Shown here: piece after piece, positions 44,698 through 53,637 of the stretch
Layout of the letters: each line of letters starts with the position of its first letter
How positions within the stretch are numbered: position 1 is the first letter of the stretch
Source of the DNA: Aquipseudomonas guryensis
GTDB lineage: Bacteria > Pseudomonadota > Gammaproteobacteria > Pseudomonadales > Pseudomonadaceae
Direction of reading: 5' to 3'
DNA: 64,000 bases
NCBI RefSeq assembly: GCF_014164785.1
Contig: NZ_JACJFN010000005.1
Coordinates: forward strand, 1-64,000
Notes under the pieces: model-generated
The model's input: only the letters and a program-made list of their open reading frames with translations
Database searches by the model: none
Told to the model about the DNA's origin: nothing
Made by a program: the position numbers and the translations under genes

Positions 44698-45011
44698 AAA
44701 TACTGACGAATTGAACCCTGGGTTCAGATCAGCAGCAGATAGACCGCCGAACCACCCGACAAGCTGCCAGGTCGGCCGGATAAAAGTGTTAGATCAGGAC
44801 GTGGACCTCAATCAGGCGAGGTCGCGCAGCGCATCCGCAGGGAAGGCATGGCAGAACAATCAGGAGAGGGGCCGCGCAAGGCGCAGGCGAGTGCAGCGAA
44901 GTCGACATGGCATCCGTTCCAGAGTCGTTCTTGAAGGCGGCGATTTTAAGCGCACTATTGATGGCCGCGCCAAGGGATGTGGCCAGGCTGTGAGGCATCT
45001 CTAACCCTGGC
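44698..45011 (-). ncRNA. Candidate small RNA between dctA and aceK
   Basis: This 314-base stretch has no convincing coding gene. It is bounded on the minus strand by the dctA terminators upstream and by an unassigned terminator downstream (44661-44697). A TAAAAT that could act as a -10 box (minus strand, 44943-44948) would give a transcript of about 270 bases. Internal palindromes include CCGAC...GTCGG near 44756-44775 and GAACCC.GGGTTC near 44713-44725. The boundaries are inferred. Confidence 0.4.
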
Positions 45012-45069
45012 GAAAAAAAGCCCGTCACCAGGACGGGCCAGAAAAGCACCGCCCGAACAGGGGCGGTGC
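45012..45069 (-). terminator. Tandem terminators of dctA
   Basis: Two hairpins follow dctA on the minus strand: GCACCGCCC / GGGCGGTGC followed by TTTTC (45046-45069), then GCCCGTC / GACGGGC followed by TTTTTTT (45012-45038). Confidence 0.92.
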
Positions 45070-45078
45070 GGGTCGATA

Positions 45079-46374
45079 TCAGGCGGTTTCGCGCGCGAAG
45101 CTCACTTCCGGCAGCTCCGGCTTGCCATTCAGCTCACGCTGCAGGGTGTCCTCGTCGAGCTGTTTGCACCACTTGGCCACTACGATGGTCGCCACGCCAT
45201 TGCCAACCAGGTTGGTCAGGGCGCGGGCTTCCGACATGAATCGGTCGATACCGAGGATCAGCGCCAAGCCGGCCACCGGCAGATGCCCCACAGCAGACAA
45301 GGTCGCAGCCAGCACGATGAAACCGCTGCCGGTCACGCCGGCCGCACCCTTGGAGGCGATCAGCAGCACTGCCAGCAGGGTCAGCTGATGGGTGATGTCC
45401 ATCGGCGTATCGGTTGCCTGGGCGATAAACACCGCTGCCATGGTCAGGTAGATCGAGGTGCCGTCGAGGTTGAACGAGTAGCCGGTAGGGATCACAAGGC
45501 CGACCACCGACTTGTTCGCGCCGAGCTTCTCCATCTTGTTCAGCATGCGCGGCAGAGCCGACTCCGAGGACGAAGTACCGAGCACGATCAGCAGCTCTTC
45601 GCGGATGTACTTGATGAACTTGAGGATGCTGAAGCCATGGGCCCTGGCGATACCACCGAGCACCACCAGAACGAACAGCAGGCAGGTCACGTAGAAGCAG
45701 ACCATCAGTTGGCCCAGCTGCACCAGCGAACCCACGCCGTACTGGCCGATGGTGAAGGCCATGGCGCCGAAGGCACCGATGGGCGCGACTTTCATGATCA
45801 TGTTGATGATGCCGAACATCACCTGGGCGATGCGGTCGATGAACTCCAGAATCGGCTTGCCGTAGTCACCCATGCGCTGCAGGGCGAAGGCGAAGATCAC
45901 CGAGAAGAACAGCACCTGCAGAATGTCACCAGTGGCGAAGGCACCGACGATGGTGCTGGGGATCACGTTGAGCAGGAAGGCGATAGTGCTCTGCGACTCA
46001 CCCGCCGCGGCATAGGCAGCAATGCCCTTGGTGTCGAGGGTGGCAGGGTCGATATGCATGCCCACACCCGGTTCGACCAGGTTGACCACGACCAGGCCAA
46101 TCACCAGGGCCAGTGTGGAGACAATCTCGAAGTACAGCAGCGCGTAACCACCGGTCTTGCCCACCGCCTTCATGTCCTGCATGCCAGCGATGCCGCTGAC
46201 CACGGTGCAGAAGATGATCGGCGCGATGGCCATCTTGATCAGCTTGACGAAGCCATCACCCAGCGGCTTCAGGGCGACGCCCGCCTCCGGGTAGAAATGT
46301 CCGATGGCGATACCGATGGCGATGGCCACCAGCACCTGGGCGTACAGACTCTTGTACAGCGGTTTGCGGGTCAT
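45079..46374 (-). CDS. dctA: C4-dicarboxylate:cation symporter DctA
   Basis: This 431-residue sodium/proton-dicarboxylate symporter of the DAACS family starts MTRKPLYKSLYAQVLVAIAIGIAIGHFYP. It has about eight helices, the serine-rich re-entrant loop (VLGTSSSESALPRML), TGYSFNLDGTSIYLTMAA and the second loop ASKGAAGVTGSGFIVLAATL. It imports succinate, fumarate and malate. Upstream extension of the frame to 46512 lacks homology. A sigma-54 promoter lies about 120 bases upstream, as known for dctA under DctB/DctD control. Confidence 0.95.
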   Translation of the reverse strand: MTRKPLYKSLYAQVLVAIAIGIAIGHFYPEAGVALKPLGDGFVKLIKMAIAPIIFCTVVSGIAGMQDMKAVGKTGGYALLYFEIVSTLALVIGLVVVNLVEPGVGMHIDPATLDTKGIAAYAAAGESQSTIAFLLNVIPSTIVGAFATGDILQVLFFSVIFAFALQRMGDYGKPILEFIDRIAQVMFGIINMIMKVAPIGAFGAMAFTIGQYGVGSLVQLGQLMVCFYVTCLLFVLVVLGGIARAHGFSILKFIKYIREELLIVLGTSSSESALPRMLNKMEKLGANKSVVGLVIPTGYSFNLDGTSIYLTMAAVFIAQATDTPMDITHQLTLLAVLLIASKGAAGVTGSGFIVLAATLSAVGHLPVAGLALILGIDRFMSEARALTNLVGNGVATIVVAKWCKQLDEDTLQRELNGKPELPEVSFARETA

Positions 46375-46495
46375 GGCAGTTCCTCTCTTGCCGCGCCGGC
46401 CTCGATATCTGCGAGGTGCGCAGCCGCGTTTAGCGCTAACCCTCCTGCACTGGAGGGATTTGTTGTGGGCTCCGCTGGGGAGCTGTAGCGCTAAT

Positions 46496-46511
46496 TGCAG
46501 GGCCTGTGCCA
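46496..46511 (-). promoter_or_regulatory. Sigma-54 promoter of dctA
   Basis: On the minus strand TGGCACAGGCCCTGCA matches TGGCAC-N5-TTGCA with the GG and GC dinucleotides exactly ten bases apart. It lies about 120 bases upstream of the dctA ATG. dctA is a classical RpoN/DctD target in Pseudomonas and rhizobia. Confidence 0.82.
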
Positions 46512-46669
46512 CCTGCTAAAAATAATTTAAATCCTTTTAAAACAAATACTTAATAAAAATTAGATCAGCACTATCCAAGATTTTTGGCGGAAAACCGCCA
46601 AGCCTGCGGCGGGTTTCCCCCACTGCCAGCCGCCGTCAGTCAACTGAGATCCCATCCAGGCTTTACCAA

Positions 46670-46694
46670 ATATTCGAATTTTCATATATTCGAA
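46670..46694. promoter_or_regulatory. Candidate ArsR operator
   Basis: ATATTCGAA occurs twice, 16 bases apart (46670-46678 and 46686-46694), in the AT-rich region 26 bases before the arsR start. Each repeat holds the palindrome TTCGAA. Location and AT-richness fit an autoregulatory ArsR site. Confidence 0.5.
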
Positions 46695-46720
46695 AAATCG
46701 CATATTAGGAGCCGCCATCC

Positions 46721-47077
46721 ATGAGCGAAGCCCTGACCCCGACCAGCGTTTTCAAATGCCTGGCCGATGACACCCGCGTGCGCCTGATGCTGCTGGTCAC
46801 CGGCGAAGGCGAGCTGTGCGTGTGCGAGCTGACCTGCGCCCTGGACGAAAGCCAGCCGAAGATCTCCCGCCACCTGGCGCAACTGCGCACCTGCGGCCTG
46901 CTGGCCGACCGCCGCCAGGGCCAATGGGTGTATTACCGCCTGCACCCCGAGTTGCCGGAATGGGTGCTGAGCATTCTGCGCAGCACCCTGGAAGCCAACC
47001 GCGGCTGGCTTACCCCAGTTACCGAGCGCCTGCACTGCATGGATGGCCGTCCCGAACGTGCCGCCGCCTGCTGCTGA
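46721..47077 (+). CDS. arsR: Arsenic-responsive ArsR/SmtB repressor
   Basis: This 118-residue winged-helix repressor has the As(III)-binding motif ELCVCELTC with Cys33, Cys35 and Cys39 at the start of the recognition region, as in the E. coli type. The DNA-binding helix reads DESQPKISRHLAQLRTCGLL. The C-terminus ends in a Cys pair (AACC). It should repress its own operon (arsH, GAPDH, arsJ) until trivalent arsenic binds. AGGAG precedes the start. Confidence 0.93.
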   Translation: MSEALTPTSVFKCLADDTRVRLMLLVTGEGELCVCELTCALDESQPKISRHLAQLRTCGLLADRRQGQWVYYRLHPELPEWVLSILRSTLEANRGWLTPVTERLHCMDGRPERAAACC

Positions 47078-47107
47078 CGCCACGCCAGACCGAAAAGGAC
47101 CCGATTG

Positions 47108-47821
47108 ATGCACGACGAGCTACCCCACCTCGACGAAAACCTCTTCGCTCTGCCCGATACCGACCAGCTCTGCAGGCCGCTGCTGGCCACGCACGCGCCG
47201 CGCATCCTGCTGCTGTACGGTTCGACCCGCCAGCACTCGTTCAGCCGCCTGCTCACCGAGGAAGCCGCGCGCCTGCTGCAGCGTTTCGGCGCCGAGACGC
47301 GCATCTTCGACCCGCGCGGCCTGCCGCTGCCGGACGATGCCCCGGACAGCCACCCCAAGGTGCAGGAACTGCGCGAACTGATGCAGTGGTCGGAAGGCCA
47401 GGTGTGGTGCTCGCCCGAGCGCCACGGCGCGATGACCGCCGTATTCAAGGCTCAGATCGACTGGGTGCCGCTGGCCATGGGCGCCATCCGCCCGACCCAA
47501 GGTAAGACCCTGGCCGTGATGCAGGTCTGCGGCGGCTCGCAATCGTTCAACGTGGTCAACCAGCTGCGCGTGCTGGGCCGCTGGATGCGCATGTTCACCA
47601 TCCCCAACCAGTCCTCGGTGCCCAAGGCCTTCCTAGAATTCGATGCGGACGGGCGGATGAAGCCTTCGGCCTATTACGACCGGGTAGTGGATGTCATGGA
47701 AGAACTGGTCAAGTTCACCCTGCTGCTGCGCGAGCGCGCCGACTACCTAGTCGACCGCTACTCCGAACGCAAGGAGTCGGCCGAACAACTATCGAAACGT
47801 GTCAATCAATCTGCCATTTGA
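47108..47821 (+). CDS. arsH: ArsH NADPH-dependent FMN reductase / methylarsenite oxidase
   Basis: This 237-residue flavodoxin-fold protein has the FMN phosphate loop LLYGSTRQHSFSRLL and the ArsH-specific blocks WCSPERHGAMTAVFKAQIDW and MQVCGGSQSFNVVNQLRVLGRWMRMF. Known ArsH enzymes reduce flavin with NADPH and oxidise trivalent methylated and aromatic arsenicals to the less toxic pentavalent forms. ATG 47108 has AAGGA eight bases upstream; TTG 47105 is an alternative. Confidence 0.93.
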   Translation: MHDELPHLDENLFALPDTDQLCRPLLATHAPRILLLYGSTRQHSFSRLLTEEAARLLQRFGAETRIFDPRGLPLPDDAPDSHPKVQELRELMQWSEGQVWCSPERHGAMTAVFKAQIDWVPLAMGAIRPTQGKTLAVMQVCGGSQSFNVVNQLRVLGRWMRMFTIPNQSSVPKAFLEFDADGRMKPSAYYDRVVDVMEELVKFTLLLRERADYLVDRYSERKESAEQLSKRVNQSAI

Positions 47822-47830
47822 GGAACCCGC

Positions 47831-48835
<1,005 letters not shown>

Positions 48836-48840
48836 CACCT

Positions 48841-48939
48841 TACCCGGAGGCAATCTGGGAGAGCGCACGGACCTGCCCACGGATTACATCCAGGCTACCG
48901 CCCTCTCCCCCGGCCCCTCTCCCGTGAACGGGAGAGGGG
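48841..48939. repeat. REP-type palindromes between GAPDH and arsJ
   Basis: A degenerate inverted pair of the GTAGCCCGG class (48841-48898) is followed by CCCCTCTCCCG-tgaa-CGGGAGAGGGG (48914-48939), an 11-bp perfect hairpin. A similar hairpin lies after modC at 59402-59425. Their presence within the operon may modulate arsJ expression. Confidence 0.8.
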
Positions 48940-49044
48940 AGACAAGCCCACGCGGCATCCAGCCCACACGAACAACTCCCACTCCCCCTGGGGAAAAGGT
49001 TGGGGAGAGGGGCTCAAGCCCCACTTAACGCTCAGGAAACTCTC

Positions 49045-50271
49045 ATGCGCCCGTTCTCGCAGCTCTCGCCCGACGTCCGCCAGTACCTGCTGGTAACCGG
49101 CAACTACTGGGCCTTCACCCTCACCGACGGCGCCCTGCGCATGCTGGTGGTGCTGCATTTCCACAGCCTCGGCTACTCGCCCCTGCAGATCGCCGCACTG
49201 TTTCTGTTCTACGAAATCTTCGGTGTGGTCACCAACCTGGTCGGTGGCTACCTCGGCGCGCGCCTGGGCCTGAACCGCACCATGAACCTCGGTCTCGGCC
49301 TGCAGGTGGCGGCGCTGCTGATGCTCACCGTGCCGGCCGCCTGGCTGACGGTGCCCTGGGTGATGGGCGCGCAGGCGCTGTCGGGCATCGCCAAGGACCT
49401 CAACAAGATGAGCGCCAAGAGCTCGATCAAGCTCCTGGTGCCCGATAGCCAGCAAGGCACGCTGTACAAGTGGGTGGCGATCCTCACCGGCTCGAAGAAT
49501 GCGCTCAAAGGTATCGGTTTCTTCCTTGGCGGCGCCCTGCTCGCTTTGCTCGGCTTCACCGGCGCGGTTCTGGCCATGGCCGCCGTGCTGGCGCTGATCT
49601 GGCTGGCCAGCCTGTGGCTGCTGAAGAAAGACCTGGGCAAGGCCAAGGCCAAACCCAAGTTCCGCGAGCTGCTGTCGAAAAGTCGGGCGATCAACATCCT
49701 CTCGGCCGCCCGCCTGTTCCTGTTCGGCGCCCGCGATGTGTGGTTTGTGGTGGCCCTGCCGGTGTACCTGTCCAGCGTGTTCGGCTGGGACTTCTGGCTG
49801 GTCGGCGGTTTCCTCGCCTGCTGGGTGATCGGCTACGGCATCGTCCAATCGTTCGCTCCGGCGATTACCGGCAAGCGCAGCGGCCAGGTCCCGGACGGCC
49901 GCGCTGCCTTCGTCTGGGCCGCGCTGCTGGCCGGTCTGCCGGCGGCCATCGCCCTCGGTTTGCAAGCCGGCGCCTCGGCACACTGGGTGCTACTCGGCGG
50001 CCTGCTGCTGTTCGGCGTGCTGTTCGCGGTGAATTCCTCGCTGCACAGCTACCTGATCGTCAGCTACGCCAAGGAAGACGGCGTGTCGCTGGACGTGGGC
50101 TTTTACTACATGTCCAACGCCCTCGGCCGGCTGATTGGCACCCTGCTTTCCGGCTGGGTGTATCAGGTTTATGGCCTGGAGGCCTGTCTGTGGATTTCCT
50201 CGGCTTTCGTCCTGGCAGCGGCGCTGATCTCCCTAGGCCTACCCAGGCATGCCGAGGGGCTGAGCCGCTAA
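49045..50271 (+). CDS. arsJ: ArsJ organoarsenical efflux permease
   Basis: This 408-residue major facilitator protein has about eleven or twelve helices. It starts MRPFSQLSPDVRQYLLVTGNYWAFTLTDGALRMLVVLHFHSLGY, typical of ArsJ, with IAKDLNKMSAKSSIKLLVPD and GVSLDVGFYYMSNALGRLIG later. It exports 1-arseno-3-phosphoglycerate made by the partner GAPDH. AGGAA lies seven bases before ATG 49045; the in-frame region from 49000 overlaps REP sequence. Confidence 0.92.
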   Translation: MRPFSQLSPDVRQYLLVTGNYWAFTLTDGALRMLVVLHFHSLGYSPLQIAALFLFYEIFGVVTNLVGGYLGARLGLNRTMNLGLGLQVAALLMLTVPAAWLTVPWVMGAQALSGIAKDLNKMSAKSSIKLLVPDSQQGTLYKWVAILTGSKNALKGIGFFLGGALLALLGFTGAVLAMAAVLALIWLASLWLLKKDLGKAKAKPKFRELLSKSRAINILSAARLFLFGARDVWFVVALPVYLSSVFGWDFWLVGGFLACWVIGYGIVQSFAPAITGKRSGQVPDGRAAFVWAALLAGLPAAIALGLQAGASAHWVLLGGLLLFGVLFAVNSSLHSYLIVSYAKEDGVSLDVGFYYMSNALGRLIGTLLSGWVYQVYGLEACLWISSAFVLAAALISLGLPRHAEGLSR

Positions 50272-50357
50272 GGCGCAGCTCAACGGCGCTGTAATTCAGC
50301 AAAACCCTTTGTAGGAACCAGATGGACGCCCAGTTCTTGCTGGCAATCAGCGGGGTT

Positions 50358-50412
50358 TGTAGGAGCCAGCTTGCTGGCGATCAAAAGCATCGCCAGCAAG
50401 CTGGCTCCTACA
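50358..50412. repeat. REPIN: perfect inverted pair of REP sequences
   Basis: A 24-base REP (TGTAGGAGCCAGCTTGCTGG...) at 50358-50381 is repeated in perfect inverted form at 50389-50412 around seven bases. A degraded third copy starts near 50311. It separates the convergent arsJ and cbpM genes and may end both transcripts. Confidence 0.92.
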
Positions 50413-50422
50413 GGATCAGGCC

Positions 50423-50452
50423 GTAGGGTGGATAACGCTGTGCTTATCCACC
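50423..50452. repeat. GTAGGGTGGATAA-class palindrome
   Basis: GTAG is followed by GGTGGATAA and, after eight bases, TTATCCACC. It is another GTAG-initiated hairpin of REP type. Confidence 0.8.
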
Positions 50453-50469
50453 AACACCAGCAAACAGGC

Positions 50470-50781
50470 TTATTCCAAGCCGGCAGCCCTGAGCCGGCGC
50501 TTGAGCCGCGCCACTTCCTCGATCAGGTCCGCCACCAGTGCGGCCAGTTCGGGGTTGGCGTCGAAGTCGCGCTCCAGCGCGGCAAGGCGCCGGGCACGGG
50601 CCAGTTCGGCGCTGCTGAAGCGCCAGGTGGCCGGTTGCTGTCGATTCAACGCATCCAGCAGACCAGCCTCGACCCGCTCGACGATCCACACCGACTCCAC
50701 GGCGCAGGCCCGGGCCAGTTCGTCGAGGTCGAGGGTGACTTCATCGACGACAACGCTGGTAATGATCTCGATCGACGGCAT
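50470..50781 (-). CDS. cbpM: CbpM modulator of the co-chaperone CbpA
   Basis: This 103-residue MerR-like/CbpM family protein (VTLDLDELARACAVESVWIVERVEAGLL; C-terminal helix LVADLIEEVARLKRRLRAAGLE) starts three bases after the cbpA stop codon. CbpM binds the J-domain of CbpA and inhibits it. Confidence 0.88.
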   Translation of the reverse strand: MPSIEIITSVVVDEVTLDLDELARACAVESVWIVERVEAGLLDALNRQQPATWRFSSAELARARRLAALERDFDANPELAALVADLIEEVARLKRRLRAAGLE

Positions 50782-50784
50782 GAC

Positions 50785-51729
50785 TCACGCTCCCATGGAC
50801 TGACGCGGGTTGAAGGGCAACTCCTGGGCCATCATTTCGTAGAGCTGGCGGGCCTTGTCCGTATCCGCTGGCGGCAGGACCACCTCCAGCAGCAAGTACA
50901 GATCGCCCGCCGGCTCGCCGGGAATACCACGCCCCTTGAGGCGCAGCTTGCGTCCCGTCTGCGAGTGGGCGGGAATCTTCACCTGCACCTTGCCGGACGG
51001 CGTCGGCGCCTCGATGCTCGCGCCCAGTGCCGCCTCCCAGGGCGTGACCGGCAGGGTCTCGTAGACATCGCGGCCGTCCACCCGGTAGCGCGCATCCGCC
51101 TGGAAATGCACTTCCAGGTACAGATCGCCAGCCGGACCACCGCCGAACCCCGGGCTGCCCTGGCCACTCAGGCGGATCTGCTGGCCCTCGCGGATGCCCT
51201 TGGGAATCTGCACATTGAGGCTGTGCTCCTGCATCGTCATCCGGCCCTGGGCATCGGGGCGGGCGCCGCGCAGGGTGATCGTGCGCGTGGCCCCCGCATA
51301 GGCATCGCGCAGCTCGATGACGATCTTGGCGTGATGATCCTCGCCACGCCGCGATTCCGCCCAGCCCTGGCGGTGGCGACCACGGCCAGCCTGGCCGAAC
51401 AGGTTGGCGAAGAAGTCGCTGTATTCGCCCAGGTCGGCGGCGGAGAAATCGCCACCGGAAAACTCGAAGCCGTTGTCCCAGCCCGGTGGCGGCTGGAACT
51501 CCTGGCCGTCCTGGTAGCGCCCGCCGAGCTGGTCGTAGGCGGCGCGCTTTTCCACGTCGCCGAGCACCGCGTAGGCCTCGTTGACCTCCTTCATGCGCAC
51601 CTCGGCGTCGGCCTCCTTGCTCACGTCGGGGTGGTACTTGCGCGCCAGCTTGCGGTAAGCCTTCTTGATCGCGTCGGCATCGGCAGTCTTGTCGACACCG
51701 AGCATCTGGTAGTAATCCTTGAACTCCAT
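50785..51729 (-). CDS. cbpA: CbpA curved-DNA-binding DnaJ-like co-chaperone
   Basis: This 314-residue protein has an N-terminal J-domain (residues 3-67) with the HPD triad in YHPDVSKEADAE, a Gly/Phe-rich linker (about 70-110) and two C-terminal substrate-binding beta-sandwich domains (VQIPKGIREGQQIRLSGQG; VKIPAHSQTGRKLRLKGRG). It has no zinc-finger cysteines, as expected for CbpA rather than DnaJ. It stimulates DnaK and binds curved DNA. It is encoded with cbpM. Confidence 0.93.
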   Translation of the reverse strand: MEFKDYYQMLGVDKTADADAIKKAYRKLARKYHPDVSKEADAEVRMKEVNEAYAVLGDVEKRAAYDQLGGRYQDGQEFQPPPGWDNGFEFSGGDFSAADLGEYSDFFANLFGQAGRGRHRQGWAESRRGEDHHAKIVIELRDAYAGATRTITLRGARPDAQGRMTMQEHSLNVQIPKGIREGQQIRLSGQGSPGFGGGPAGDLYLEVHFQADARYRVDGRDVYETLPVTPWEAALGASIEAPTPSGKVQVKIPAHSQTGRKLRLKGRGIPGEPAGDLYLLLEVVLPPADTDKARQLYEMMAQELPFNPRQSMGA

Positions 51730-51791
51730 GAATCAGGCTCCCTTGCAATGGGATGAATGCAGACGCTGTTGCCCAGTATGGCAGCCGGGGT

Positions 51792-52028
51792 TCAGCCGGC
51801 GCGCAGCAGGTCGGCGACCTCGGCCGCCGTGAGCACCTTGCCCACCGACACCACCTTGTCGTCGATGGCCAGCGCCGGGGTCGACATCACCCCGTGGGCG
51901 GCGATCTCGGCGAAATCGGTGACCTTCACCACCTGCGCCGTCAGCCCCAGGTTGTGCAGGGCCTGCTGGGTGTTTTCAGTCAGGCTGATGCACTTTTTGC
52001 AGCCGGAACCGAGAATCTTGATGATCAT
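51792..52028 (-). CDS. Small thioredoxin-like redox protein (permease partner)
   Basis: This 78-residue thioredoxin-fold mini-protein has CKKC at residues 10-13 (GSGCKKC) and the cis-Pro loop MSTPALAIDD. It belongs to the redox-active disulfide protein 2 type. It follows the permease gene by 18 bases and is probably co-transcribed. Such pairs are common next to UPF0718/ArsP-type permeases; the client is unknown. Confidence 0.87.
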   Translation of the reverse strand: MIIKILGSGCKKCISLTENTQQALHNLGLTAQVVKVTDFAEIAAHGVMSTPALAIDDKVVSVGKVLTAAEVADLLRAG

Positions 52029-52046
52029 GCACTTGCTCCTTGCAGG

Positions 52047-53051
52047 TCAGATAAGCAGGTAGGCAAAACGGTTGAACAGCACGCCGATCAGCATGATGCC
52101 GACCACCACGATGGTGAAGAACAGCGCCAGCAGCGGCCCCTTCACCACCTTCTTGAGCATGATCAGCGACGGCAGCGACAAGGCGGTGACCGCCATCATG
52201 AAGGCCAGCGCAGTGCCCAGGCCGACGCCCTTGGCCACCAGCGCCTCGGCAATCGGCAGGGTGCCGAAGATGTCGGCATACATGGGCACGCCCACCAGGG
52301 TGGCCAGCGGCACCGACCACCAGCGGTCCTCCCCGAGCAGTGCCAGCACCACTTCCTGGGGAATCCAGTTGTGGATCGCCGCGCCGATGCCCACGCCGAT
52401 CAGCACATACAGCCAGACCCGGCCGAACACCTCGCACACCTGCTCCCAGCTGAACTGCAGGCGGTCGCGGCGGCTCAGCTGGCTGTCCGGCAGGTCGAGC
52501 ACCTTGTTGTGCATGACGAAGGCCTCGACATGCCGTTCCATGCGCGCCCGGCCGATCAGGCTGCCGCCCAGCACCGCCAGGACAATGCCCAGCAGCACAT
52601 AGGCCAGGGCAATCGACCAGTTGAAGATGCTCGCCAGCAGGATCACCGAGGCCAGGTCCACCAGCGGCGAGGAAATCAGGAAGGCAAAGGTCACCCCCAG
52701 TGGCAGCCCGGAACTGGTGAAGCCGATGAACAACGGGATCGACGAACAGGAACAGAACGGCGTGAGCGTGCCCAGCAGCGCGCCCATCAGGTTGGCACGC
52801 ACCCCACGCAGGCCGCCGAGAATGCGCCGCGTGCGCTCCGGCGGAAAGTAGCTCTGCACCCAGGAAATACCGAAGATCAGCCCCCCGAGCAGGATGAAGA
52901 TCTTGATCACGTCATAGATGAAGAAATGCACGCTGGCGCCAACGCGGCTGGCGGTATCCAGGCCCAGCCCCTCCTCCAGCAGCAGACGCACCAGCGCGGC
53001 CAGCCAGTCCATGCGCAGCAACTGGGCATTGAGCCAGGCGAAGAGTTCCAT
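52047..53051 (-). CDS. UPF0718/ArsP-type permease
   Basis: This 334-residue membrane protein has eight to ten helices and the family signature TPFCSCSSIPLFIGF. Family members include YraQ and the organoarsenical exporter ArsP. The Cys-containing motif, the thioredoxin-like partner and the ars operon 3 kb away make a trivalent arsenical or metal(loid) substrate plausible, but this is inference. ATG 53051 was used; GTG 53057 is an alternative, and no strong ribosome-binding site is visible. Confidence 0.85.
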   Translation of the reverse strand: MELFAWLNAQLLRMDWLAALVRLLLEEGLGLDTASRVGASVHFFIYDVIKIFILLGGLIFGISWVQSYFPPERTRRILGGLRGVRANLMGALLGTLTPFCSCSSIPLFIGFTSSGLPLGVTFAFLISSPLVDLASVILLASIFNWSIALAYVLLGIVLAVLGGSLIGRARMERHVEAFVMHNKVLDLPDSQLSRRDRLQFSWEQVCEVFGRVWLYVLIGVGIGAAIHNWIPQEVVLALLGEDRWWSVPLATLVGVPMYADIFGTLPIAEALVAKGVGLGTALAFMMAVTALSLPSLIMLKKVVKGPLLALFFTIVVVGIMLIGVLFNRFAYLLI

Positions 53052-53408
53052 GCTCACTGCACGCCGTGACGGGCGCCCTGGCTCGCCTGGCCAGCGCTGA
53101 CATTCACCAGATCCAGCCGGTTATCCGTCATCGAGTCGTTATGCCTTGCTGGTTGAGATGGGCCCGAGCATAGCCAATCAGTACGATGCAGAAGCTGATC
53201 TACAACAACTCAATGGGCTTCTCGCTAGAGCAAGACGGTCAGCCTCGCCATGGCTCCAGCGCGCACCAACTCAAGGCAGTCGCCCCATTTCTGCACACGC
53301 CGCGAACCGATAACCAGAGCCCACGCCACGCCTCAGAACCACACGCGACCACTGAAAAAGCCCGTGCGCAGAGGCTTTAGGCCGCATGAACAGAGCCGTT
53401 GGCAAACC

Positions 53409-53424
53409 TGGCACAAGCGCTGCA
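53409..53424 (+). promoter_or_regulatory. Sigma-54 promoter of nirBD
   Basis: TGGCACAAGCGCTGCA matches the RpoN consensus, with GG and GC ten bases apart. Transcription would begin near 53435, leaving a leader of about 200 bases before nirB. This fits NtrC/RpoN control of nitrate assimilation. The 350 bases upstream (53058-53408) show no gene; a GCGCACCA near 53260 might be half of an NtrC site. Confidence 0.8.
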
Positions 53425-53517
53425 TAGCTCAGGCAAACCCGGCGCACACAAGCGGCCGGGCCACCCAGCGATCAACGGTGATCGACGGCCCAACGGCCAT
53501 GGGTGTGGCGGTGAGCG

Positions 53518-53597
53518 AGGCACAGCAGCCTGGTAATCCATCGCGAATGAACAGGCAAAGGCGCCTGAAACCGCAAGGTTTCAGGCGCTTTTTTTAT
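53518..53597 (+). promoter_or_regulatory. ANTAR-type antitermination leader with terminator upstream of nirB
   Basis: Hairpin P1 is AGGC-ACAGCA-GCCT (53518-53531). Hairpin P2 is CAGGC-AAAGGC-GCCTG (53552-53567). Both have six-base loops with A at position 1 and G at position 4, the signature bound by ANTAR proteins such as NasR and NasT. The 3' arm of P2 overlaps the 5' arm of a very strong terminator (GCGCCTGAAACC / GGTTTCAGGCGC then TTTTTTT, 53561-53597). P2 and the terminator therefore exclude each other. Binding would allow read-through into nirB in the presence of nitrate or nitrite. The regulator gene is not in the window. Confidence 0.88.
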
Positions 53598-53637
53598 TGC
53601 CGCAGAAAAACCTGATGAGCTTCGGCCGGGAAATGCC

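Noticed and set aside
44789..45049. 86-residue minus-strand frame between dctA and aceK
   Set aside because: Its start lies within the dctA terminator hairpins and the product has no family features; the region is better treated as a possible small RNA.
42521..46488. Large plus-strand frames at 42521-44158 and 44977-46488
   Set aside because: They mirror aceK and dctA, which are recognised by conserved motifs, and have no start signals.
53250..53615. 121-residue plus-strand frame before nirB
   Set aside because: It spans the sigma-54 promoter, the ANTAR hairpins and the terminator, and its composition is not protein-like.
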